From: Saururus chinensis
Taxonomy: Eukaryota; Streptophyta; Magnoliopsida; Piperales; Saururaceae
Assembly: GCA_035235625.1 (NCBI GenBank)
Contig: CP141149.1
Coordinates: 13,147,893 to 13,211,892, forward strand
DNA length: 64,000 nt
Direction of reading: 5' to 3'
The position numbers were made by a program, and so were the translations under genes. The notes beneath the pieces were generated by a model that had not been told where the DNA came from, searched no databases, and saw only the letters and a program-made list of their open reading frames with translations. Positions within the stretch are counted from its first letter, which is position 1, and every line of letters begins with the position of its first letter. This document shows positions 12,985-22,200 of the stretch, piece after piece.

Positions 12985-13387
12985 AACTCAGTCAAAGAAA
13001 CCCAAGCTGTTAATATCAACCCATCACATGATACACATATATAACCAGTTTTTATTATAATCCATTTTCAATGGAATACTGCAGATGAGCAAGGCCTAAC
13101 CCAGACAACCACCCTGGTACCTCACTGCAACTGTCACATATTCAAACTTTTCAGCATGTAGTAAATAATGAGGCAATCATAGTAACAATACCAGCAAGTT
13201 TCTGAAAATTAGATGGAAAAAGAAGGCATTATGTGCAACCTTGTCTTCAAAAATGTTGGGCCAATCCTCGCTCAAGCTACAAATCAAAGCAGAAGAGCGG
13301 CCAAAGAAGCCCAAGCTACTGATGTACGCCATTCACACGATACACATCGTGCGCCACGAATCAAAAACCCCTTCCCGTGGAATACCA
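12985..13387. repeat. diverged direct duplication (about 12990-13085 and 13300-13387)
   Basis: Both copies contain, in order, CAAAGAA(A/G)CCCAAGCT, a CATCACATGATACACAT / CATTCACACGATACACAT segment, and a GGAATAC segment about 65 bp further on. Spacing is conserved but the bases between have diverged. The right copy is CpG-rich, the left copy CpG-poor. No coding potential is shared. Confidence 0.5.
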
Positions 13388-13720
13388 CGCCACCCCATTA
13401 CTATAGGAGGAAGCGCTCGGCCTCAGGCGCAACACTAGTTTTAACTCGTCATTCAACTTCCACAGAGCTACAATACACACTCTCAGGAATAATTCAGCTA
13501 ACCCATTGGAAAAAACAAAAAACCATCTATTGATTCAGAATATGTTCGCGACAGAAAGCAGTTGAAATCCTCATGTCCCAAATGCAGCCGCGGGGGGGGT
13601 GATCTTACCCAGCCGCGTTTGCGTGACGCCCACCGGAGTCTCTGTGCAGCGCTTCAGTGGGCGTTTGGGGGCAAAATGTTACTGATTCTGGACGGCGGCT
13701 CCCCCTTCCGCGGCTGCGAT

Positions 13721-13730
13721 TTAGGGTTTT
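13721..13730 (-). promoter_or_regulatory. telo-box (AAACCCTAA)
   Basis: The minus strand reads CCAAAACCCTAAATCGC. Telo-boxes are frequent in plant promoters and 5' leaders of ribosomal-protein and other growth-related genes. Here the box lies about 110 bp upstream of a possible splice donor at 13608. It supports, but does not prove, a transcription start nearby. Confidence 0.45.
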
Positions 13731-13760
13731 GGACTGCTCGACAACATTTGGAAAAAGGAG

Positions 13761-14148
13761 CGAATCCACCGCGAGGTAGGTCTATTAACTTTTGAACGCA
13801 TTTAATTATACCCCAATAATCTTTTTAATACCCCCATACATTCAATGATTTTTTACTACTTACTCTCTATAACACTCGTATTTTCTTTTGCTTTATTACC
13901 GTAATTTTTTTACTTTATTACCCTACTAAATTTAACTTTTAAAGGAAAATTATTTCAATAATATTTTAAAAAAATATTTTTCAAAAGACGAAATCATCAT
14001 TTAACTTGATTTTGTCCCTTCGAAAGACAAAATCCCAACATATATGAAAACTGATTTCATCTTTTAGAAAGAATGAAATCTTGGCACTAATCTCCTTCTT
14101 CAAGCACTTCGACAGCTCCATCTCCATCTTCACTTCCATCTGCACCTA
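13761..14148. mobile_element. left inverted-repeat arm of a Pack-MULE-like element
   Basis: From about 13932 to 14032 the sequence matches the reverse complement of 18618-18830: AGGAAAATTATTTCAATAAT pairs with AGAAAATTATTTAAATAAT, and GAAATCATCATTTAACTTGA pairs with AAAATCATCTTTAAGTTGA. Words of the type GACGAAATC / GATTTCGTC recur around both arms. From about 14082 to 14148 a coding-like stretch (FFKHFDSSISIFTSICT) may be the left part of the UGT fragment interrupted at 14149. Confidence 0.45.
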
Positions 14149-15043
14149 TGTTACGGGCACGAAACTTTGCCTAGCGTTCGTACATATCACGGTCTGGCTA
14201 CACCACGCAACCAGCAGCCACTCTCTTCCCTTCCCACTTGTGGGCGCAAGGGAAACACAAGCAAAACAACATCACAAGTCCAACCTGGTGCAAGGGTCTT
14301 CGCCTAAGCTATATTTCTGTCTGCTGAAATACAAGATAGGGAAAGGCAAGGGCAAGGGTTGATCCACCAGGCTGAGAGCTCTCCTCTCTTTCTCCCTGGT
14401 TCGTTGTGCAGGAAAAATTATCCACCAATCAGCCTTGGCCGCCCTGCTCTCTCCTTTTTATAGACTCAGCATGAAGCTGGCCGTCCTAGTGCTACTAGGA
14501 GTACAAAACCCACCCAATACAAGAGTCCTCACCCTGACCAACTCTCAGCCCATAACAATTCTGCCCCTAGCATAGATTAGGAAACCTGCAAGAGTCCGTC
14601 TTCTGCTAGAAGTCCAACGCCATGCTGCCTCCAAGAGTTTGCCAATCCAAGGAAACCAACCACTCCGACTCCCATTTGTCCTAAGAGTGTGACCAGCCTG
14701 CCTGTGTGAGTCTTGTTCATCCTAGGAACCTACTGCCCGGACTCCTACTCAAACTAGGAGTGCAGTGAACCAGCATGAGTGAATCCTGTCTGCCTTAGGA
14801 GTCCTCCCCTAAGTCCAAGTAGCACCCAGCTTCGCAGAAAGAGTCCTACCCGCGCAAGGACTCCTACTCAGCCTTCTCCGCAAGGCGAGTAGCTCGTCTG
14901 AAACATCTCCCACATTGTCCCGGCATCTGTTCGTGCCCAAGGGGCTACCTAGGCTGTCCGTCGCCTAGCAAACTTGGTTGTCCGCTGCCAAGTATAGGGG
15001 GTAGCCACCCCCTTTCAGCATCCATCAAGTTAAGGGGCTAATA
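14149..15043 (-). repeat. 3' LTR of the TR-GAG element
   Basis: The whole length aligns by eye with 16735-17624, from the GGGCACGAA..CTTTGCCTAGC start to the CCATCAAGTTAAGGGGCTAA end. It begins TGTTA; its expected TAACA end is mutated to TAATA. Many differences from the other copy are transitions. The adjacent plus-strand bases at 15044 on (minus GTGCGGGAGGCC) could be the polypurine tract. Confidence 0.8.
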
Positions 15044-15400
15044 GGCCTCCCGCACTTGACTCTTTGACGCCCTCATCAAAGCCCCAACTTCCCAGGTGTA
15101 CTGATTGAAGCTCTGAAGCCATCCACCTTGCTGAACCCTCTAGCAAGTAGCCAACACTTCCCATCACACCACGGCCAAGTCAATTTCTGCCCAGCCTAAG
15201 TTATCCTTCGGCCAAGTTTGAGAAACACCTGCTGCCCACGAATCCTGCGAACCTCTCCATCAGTCCGCCCCTTAGCTGCTTTGAGCAGCCAAGGCTTGGG
15301 GAGTCCGCTCCCCTCATTCCTTCGTCCCCTCAATGACCCGAAGCTGCCCCCTCAAGCGGGGACTCCATCAACGGAACACATCCAATTCGCTGCAAGGGAC

Positions 15401-16542
15401 TCATCCTACCTCCTCATGCTCAGATTCCTCCTTTTCCTCTTCAACGACAAGTGCATTCAGCCTTTCCTATTTTGGACATTCCTTGGCACGATGCGGCCCA
15501 TCACATATGAAATAGCCACCAACTCTATTAGGCCAGCCAAACTGCTCGTTGCCCTTTTCTTTGCCACCGTTACCACCCTTACTGCCCTCCTTGTTGGATG
15601 CCTTCACTTCCCCATTCTTCTTAGCTGGCTCAGCGGGAATTTGTTTGAAATCTGCCAAGCTATCAACTACTACAATAGCTGCGGGAAGGTCCTCCACTTC
15701 CCTCAATCTCAGCTCGTTCTAAGCCCAAGTTTGCAAGCCTACCATGAAGTAGAATAGCTTGTCATTCTCCATCATGTTTGTCACACCCAAGATCAGGGAC
15801 TGGAACTCCTTAATGTAGTCCCAGACTGCCCCCGTATGCCTAAGGTTCCTCAACGCCTCTCGAGCCGTCCAAGACACATTTTTGGGAAGGAATTGTGCCT
15901 GCAACTCCTTCTTGAATGTATCCCACGTCCCTATTTTTGGCCAACCCTCAACTGCATCATCCTCCAAATGTGTCCGCCACCACAGCTTTGCATCCCCTTC
16001 AAGGTACATCGCTACCACGGTAACCTTCTCCCCCTCTTGGGTATGGACCAGCATGAAGTAGCTTTCCATATCCCAAAGGAAGTTCCCGATCTCGTTGGTG
16101 CCTCGCGTCCCAGCATACACCTTTGGTTCAGGGACCTTTGTCTTCTTCGCAGCCTGCTGAGATGAAGGCTCGCCCCCATCTCGGGATGGAGCGTTGATGA
16201 CTACCCGTTTCAGCAACAACACTTCATCCACCAACTCACCCAACTTTGCTGCCGCTATCTCCTCAACCTATTACGCTCGCTGCCTAGGAAGTCCGTCATC
16301 GCAGCCACATCAGCCGCTAATGTGGTGAGACGTGCTGCCCCTTTAGCCGGACTGCCTTCTTCCTGAGACTCGTCAAGGTGTGGTGCAACTTCAAGCAGTG
16401 ACACTCGCTGGTCAAAGAGGGCCAAACGCTCATTGATGTTGCGCAAAGAGGTCTGGACTTCAGCCAACGTCCCATTCTCTGTGGCCATCGCAACCACCTT
16501 CGCCTCAAGCTTAGTAATGCGAGTTAGCATCGAGCCTACCAT
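15401..16542 (-). pseudogene. gag pseudogene of the TR-GAG element
   Basis: Translation from the ATG at 16542 gives a coiled-coil N-terminus (LTRITKLEAKV, SLRNINERLALFDQRVSLLE). After a frameshift near 16265 comes the retrotrans_gag core (EIGNFLWDMESYF, MYLEGDAKLWWRTHL, WDTFKKELQAQFLPKN, LRNLRHTGAVWDYIKEFQSL), then a lysine/glycine-rich linker and a zinc knuckle. Lesions: the frameshift; TAG at 15719-15721 where glutamine is expected after LQTWA; TAG after KECPK near 15465; and the first knuckle cysteine replaced by tyrosine (GYFICDGPHRAKECPK, normally a CX2C start). Gag would form the virus-like particle; this copy cannot make an intact one. No protease follows. Confidence 0.85.
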
Positions 16543-16734
16543 CAAAGCTCTCTAATTTGTAGCAACTCGTCAAGGAAAGGAGTGCACGCAGCAAGGATTC
16601 CGATCTGTCCAGCAACAACCTGCAAGGATTTCACCCATTCCGAGTAACCCAGCGATTCAGCAACCTTCAGCCAACTCCTTCGCAGAGACCATACAGAGCT
16701 TTCACCTCCTTCAAATCCTAGTAATGGAACCAAC

Positions 16735-17624
16735 TGCAACGGGCACGAAGCTTTGCCTAGCATTCGCACACGTGATGGCCTGGCTACACCGCACAGCCAG
16801 CAGCTACTCTCTTCCCTTCCCACTCATAGGCGCAAGGGAAACACAAGCAAAACAGCAACACAAGTCCGACCTGGTGCAAGGGTCTCTGCCCAAGCTATAT
16901 TTTTGTCCGCTGAAATACAAGATAGGGAGAGGACAAGGGCTGATCCACCAGGCTGAGAGCTCTCCTCTCTTTCTCCCTGGTTTGCTATGCAGGAAAATTC
17001 ATCCACCAATCAGCCTTGGCAGCCCTGCTTTCCCCTTTTTATAGACTTAGCCGGAAGCTGGCCGTCCTAGTGCTATTAGGAGTACAAAAACCACCCAATA
17101 CAAGAGTCCTCACCCTGACCAACTCTCAGCCCATAACCATTCCACCCCTAGCATAGATTAGGAAACCTGCAAGAGTCCGTCTTCCACTAGAAGTCCAGTG
17201 CTATGCTGCCTCCAAGAGTTTGCCAATCCAAGAAAACCAGCCACTCCGACTCCCATCCGTCCTAGGAGTGTGACCAACCTGCCTATGCGAGTCCTGTCTG
17301 TCCTAGGAACCTGCTGTTTGGACTCCTACTCAAACTAGGAGTGCAGCAAACCAGCATGAGTGAATCCCGTCTGCCTTAGGAGTCCTCCCCTAAGTTCAAG
17401 TAGCTCCCAGCTTTGCTGAAAGAGTCCCGCCCGCGCAAGGACTCCTACTCAGTCTGCTCCGCAAGGCAAGCAGCTCATCCAGAACATCTCCCGCACTGTC
17501 CCAGCATCCGTCCATGCCCAAGGGGCTGCCTAGGTTGTCCGTTGCCTAGAAAACTTGGTTGTCCACTGCCAAGTATAGGGGGTAGCCACCCCCTTTCAGC
17601 ATCCGTCAAGTTAAGGGGCTAACA
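16735..17624 (-). repeat. 5' LTR of the TR-GAG element
   Basis: Pairs with 14149-15043. Its inner end is TGCAA instead of TGTTA, and its outer end TAACA is intact. In minus orientation the element starts here. Frames predicted inside (for example 16542-16823) run across the LTR edge and are leader sequence, not genes. Confidence 0.8.
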
Positions 17625-17629
17625 ACCCA

Positions 17630-18566
17630 TCTGCCCCACAAGTAGACCGATGTGGATCCATTCGAATTGCTAGGACTTGCCTGGAGTGTTTTTAGATAGG
17701 ACCCAACTCAACAAATATATGAAAGAAGCCAAACGGATCCATGGTGGGCCCTCATCTGGAGAAGCATCGAGTTATCAAAGAAGAGTGGGGCATTCTCATC
17801 AACATAGTGAAAGAGCTGGAGGAGGCGTTGGACCACTTGAGGAGGAATTCGAAGGGAGTTTGGGCAGTTGGGCCACTGCTGCCTCGTCCTCCTTTGGCAT
17901 CCTCACTTACAACGACTTCGTCCACAGTCAAAGAATGGCTTGACTTGCATCCCAGACTCCGTTCTGTACATCTCATTTGGGTCTGAGAATTGCATCCACC
18001 TATGGCAAATGATGGAGCTGGCAATGGGGCTAGAGGCAAGTGGTTGTGCTTTCCTATGGGTCATTTGGCCTCTCATTGGATTCGATGTCAATTCAAAAAT
18101 TCAACCAGAGTGGCTGCCAAAGGGATTCGAAGAGAGGGTGACGAGGGAGAAGAAAGGGTTGCTAGTGAGGAGATGGGCTTCTCAGTTGGAGATTTTGTCA
18201 CACAAGTCCACTAGAGCTTTTCTAAGTCATTGTGGGTGGAACTCCGTTCTAGAGAGCTTATGCAACTGGGTGCCCATCATAGGCTGGCCGATGGTTGCAG
18301 AGCAGCTGTACAACTCCAAGCAGTTGGTAAAGGAACTTGGAGTGGGAATGGATATTTCAAGGGGGCTGAAGGGAGATCTATTCATAGTGAAAAAGGCTGC
18401 TAAGGTGGTGGGACTGTTCATGGCCAAGGAGTTGGTGAATGGAATGGAGATGTGAGAGAGAGAGCGTAGAATCGAGGTAATGATGAAGAGAGTGGTGAGA
18501 GAAGCGTCTGCATGCAAAGCATTGAAGGTGATTTCGTCCTTCAAAACATGTGAGACAGACGTATGA
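17630..18566 (+). pseudogene. UDP-glycosyltransferase pseudogene (UGT92-like), C-terminal part
   Basis: Plant family-1 UGTs transfer sugar from UDP-sugars to small metabolites in the cytosol. Homology starts directly at the retrotransposon edge: LPHK-stop-TDVDPFELL, then RTQLNKYMKEA, a shift to LEKHRVIKEEW...HLRRNSKGVWAVGPLLP and KEWLDLHP, a second shift to SVLYISFGSENCIHLWQMMELAMGLEASG and GFDVNSKIQPEWLPKGFEERV. The 44-residue PSPG box is at 18174-18305 (W...HCGWNSVLESL...AEQ). Its key HCGWNS and final E-Q are kept, but WAPQ is WASQ and a conserved G is W (LCNWVPIIGW). A TGA at 18453-18455 interrupts the final helix region (KRVVREASACKAL). The N-terminal acceptor domain is missing apart from a possible scrap at 14082-14148. 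UGT92 assignment is from recalled similarity. Confidence 0.85.
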
Positions 18567-18887
18567 AGATTTTGTTCTTTGGACAGACGAAAGTACTTGA
18601 AATGAAGGATTTCATTTTTCAGAAGGGCCAAATCAACTTAAAGATGATTTTGTCATTCCCAAGGATGAAATTAATTAAAATTTAAAAAAAATCCACTCAG
18701 GCACTAGTGCTTGGTTGGCGCCTACGTGGAGAAAAGTAATACCACTTTGGGAAATATTTTCCAAAGTGCATTATTTTGGCAAATAATTTTTTAATATTAT
18801 TTAAATAATTTTCTCTTAACTTTGCATCTTCTTTTTGAACTTTGACAATAGTGGCCTATCCTCCTCCATTTTTTTCCTTTTTCTCAC
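18567..18887. mobile_element. right inverted-repeat arm of the Pack-MULE-like element and flank
   Basis: 18618-18660 and 18780-18825 match the left arm at 13932-14032 in inverted orientation, with about 110 extra bases (18661-18779) splitting the right arm. GATTTTGT/GATTTCAT words recur between 18530 and 18660. No target duplication could be defined. The last bases, ctcac (18883-18887), are the target duplication of C2. Confidence 0.45.
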
Positions 18888-19299
18888 CGTCACACTCCAA
18901 AAAAATTTAAACTCATTTGTATAAATAAAATAACATAAAAAAATTTTATCAATCATTTGACAAGTTATCTCAAGGTATGAGCCAACTATTTTTCAAAACC
19001 TACATATACTACATTAATAATCTAAATCAAATTATATCTTAAATCACACAATGTCTTACCCATGTATATATTTGAATACCTTAATATGCACAAATATAAA
19101 CATATTGGCACTTATGTACCTAGAGTCATCTACTTTAAAGTAAGAAGACATTAAATATTCCAAGTTGCCTACCAACATCGTTTTTGTCACATATCTAAGC
19201 TCCTAAACTTACTTTAACCCTATAAGGAACATGCATCGCATGAATGCTAAGTATATGAGTATAACTAGTAGAATGGCTAAGTAAGTCCTATGTAATAAT

Positions 19300-22200
19300 T
19301 GTCAAGACCCGAATTTTTAAAAGCCTTTTTAAAATGCATGAACAATAAATCACAATTTTTTTTCTTAAGTGCAAAATAAATCATTCAATTAAATTTTCAA
19401 GTCATGATAACTAGGGTTCACAAATATGAATATCAAATCATATGATATTATTACAAGTCTAAAAAATCCATAAAGAACAACCTATTCATCTAATTACAAG
19501 TGTGTCATCAATCTGAAAATAAATAACTAAGTTGACTCTCATGCCAAATATATAATTACTTACTATAACTGCAGAAACGAGGAACTACATCCCATGCTTG
19601 TTAATCCTAGTCTCACTTGTCCTTACCTAGAGAACCTACAACTAACTAAACCAAACAACAACAGAATCTCTTCACCCTCAGGAGAAGAGTTTCCAAAAGA
19701 ATAAAATATTTTATTAATATTTTTCAGATCGGGCCAACATCACCCGATGTTAGTTGCCTATGTACTCATCAAACAACATCTCTAATGTTTCCAATAAGAT
19801 CGGATTTAGACATAGTTCTACCTAGAAACTACAATATTTCAAGAAGTATAGCATCAAATATGCATTGCTTAAGTATTTTTAATCAACCTACTTATTATGC
19901 AAGTCTTTTAATTGTTCCACTTGTGCTAGTTAACAATCAATAACAATCAATGTCATTAATTATCTCACGACCCTTGTTCAATAATTAATACCCCTGACTA
20001 ATCACTTGGACAGACAGACACATTATATGCTAACTAAAATGACACATGACACTAACTACCCTTTGTTCTGACCCAACTCTAGGTTTAACATAATTTAAAT
20101 ATGTGTTCACTTACAGATAAATTGACTCTCGAAGAAATCCCTAGATATCGAACTCTAACATTGGAGTAGACTGCTTAACAACAGCTTGACCCAAATCCCT
20201 ATGGCTCTCAATAGCTCGCCACAAATATGGAGAAGTGGATCCCAACTGTACTTATGGACACAGATTGCTGAGAAACACAAGTCTTCCATGATGCTCATGC
20301 AACTTCTCGTTCACACTACATAGTCCTGTGAAGACCTATGGGAGACACATGGTAAAGACCTTGCTAGCCAATACCAAAATTGTCATGGTAGAGAAGAAAG
20401 TGTGCAGCTATCACAATCTCCATCCTCTCTTGGACACATGTCTTCAAAGACATAAATAATGTAACCCATAAAAGCTTAAGGTCTTTATGACCACTGACTC
20501 CCCTAAATATTTGTAATTTAGACTCGATTATTTTTATCTAGTCAAGTATTTGCCCAACCAATTGGGTCCTCTTCACATTGTGAATCGGCCAAACAAATAG
20601 GTCATCCAATGAGCCATGCATCAAAAAATATCTCAAACCATATTAGTCTCCATGAGACAAGGGTAAACTCCCATAACTACCCTAAGTTTATTAACCAAGG
20701 TAAGTTTTCCTACCCTGAGGGTTCTTCCCCTGATTTCCTATGATACTGTGACCTGTAAAGGTCTTTGTGTCAACTACTGGTCACACCCCTTCCATTTGAA
20801 GCCATTTAGCATCATTATAGGGTACCCTAACTCTTTGTTAGCTAGGTTATTAGTTTTGATGAGAATGGAGTAGACTGCCTCTAAAGGCATTGGGGTAATT
20901 CTACCATCTGGGGTATCATACACTCCCATGGGTCATTTTGGTCATCTCACAGCACTTCCATTTATTTTAAGTCATTGACCTCTCCCAAGGCTCCACTCTC
21001 AAATTGATTCACACTTCCATCTAAACGAATGTGGGCGATCCACTCAAAGGGTTATTATTGTCATTTTATTCAGGGCTTTCCTGAAGTCTAATGGATTTGT
21101 AATTGAGCTCAAGGTTACTCCTTAACATCATGGATTCAAGGTAATTTTCTTGGCATTTGATGGGGTCGTGAACCCCTTGAACTGATCGTGACGGTTTACC
21201 TTGAAATCTAGGGGCAAAATAGTCACTTGTCCACTTACTAGTATTTTTACTCACTATGTGTTTTGGTGTATATTTATAGTATACACTAAACTCTCACTAA
21301 GATTTTTCTAATTTTTAAATATACTCATAGTTCCCTAAACCAAAGCCCTTAAGTCAGGTAAGTGAATATTACACAACAATTTAACTACAAGGGGTAAAAG
21401 AGTTACTTCATAGACTTTGAGATTTTTCCATGATCTTAAACTTGGTCAGGATACTCCCACCCCTCTCTGGATACTTTAGTAATTTTCTAAAATAATTTGG
21501 ACACTTATACCCTCCAGAACCAGACCCAATTCAATGGTAACTTCTTTTTACAAATCCGAGTCGGGTAAGTAGTTCCAGCCTGAAATCAGGCCAGACCTGC
21601 TGAACTGCCTATAAGTTGTCTTGCTCGTTGAGATGCCCACAGGGACACAGGTGGTGTCTGGATTGAATCCAGCCGCTGCCGGCTTTGCCCTCCAGCCATC
21701 GATGGAATTCTTGTGCTGGGGACAGCCAGAGTAGGGTCGGATCAGATGTTGTCGGCCGATGCAACCCATATTTGCCTCAAGCCCCCACAGATGCCACTAA
21801 GGAGAATATTGTTTCCTTTTCAACCTTCTTTAGAACATGCCAAAAAGACATCTGCCACAATTTAAAACCACCTAACATAATCTGTTGCCTCCCTCTAGGT
21901 GCCTCAGACACATATATCGCACTCGCTGCCACTCCTCATCACCGACTCGAGTGATAAAAATAGAAGCAGGTGTTCTAATCCTTGAGGAGCCACTTCCAAT
22001 CTAGACACCGAAAAATTGTCACAAAATGTCCGCCTTGACCTCTAGGTTCCGCCCCCAGAACAATTTCAGGCCTGTGATCCATCATTGCATGCCCTTCCTT
22101 TCTGACTCTAGCAATGAAAAATGGAGTTGAGCATCATACATTGAATCCTAGGCCTGATCATATGGATTCTTGCCGGAAGTGCTCTTTCTTTGATCGTGAC

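Larger units (their letters stand above)
11788..13760 (-). other. possible unrecognised minus-strand transcribed locus
   Basis: Several weak signals point to a minus-strand host locus. (1) About 13610-13760 has higher GC than its surroundings, contains the plant telo-box AAACCCTAA and ends at a good donor, CTGG|GTAAGA (13609/13608). (2) A hydrophilic frame runs on the minus strand from about 12058 to about 11878 (VVVDDKDLVEKG..., then QEHWELNDEQISWDQC). (3) An overlapping frame ends EGKDYGIPVT-stop near 11788. The plus-strand 151-aa frame at 11892-12347 is hydrophobic mainly because it is antisense to this. I recognise no family and cannot build a continuous coding sequence, so it may be a non-coding RNA, a decayed gene or chance. 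Confidence 0.2.
14149..17624 (-). mobile_element. non-autonomous gag-only LTR retrotransposon (TR-GAG type)
   Basis: Two long direct repeats (14149-15043 and 16735-17624) flank an internal region of about 1.7 kb that holds only a gag reading frame on the minus strand. There is no protease, reverse transcriptase, RNase H or integrase, which fits the TR-GAG class of plant non-autonomous elements. The termini are TGTTA...TAACA, each intact in one of the two LTRs. The flanks read accta (14144-14148) and accca (17625-17629), a 5-bp target duplication with one transition. Next to the 5' LTR (right copy) a possible primer binding site starts TGGTTCC two bases inside; I did not recognise the tRNA. 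The element lies inside the UGT pseudogene. Confidence 0.8.

Noticed and set aside
15218..15757. 179-aa plus-strand frame
   Set aside because: Antisense to the TR-GAG gag pseudogene, whose gag motifs are clear on the minus strand.
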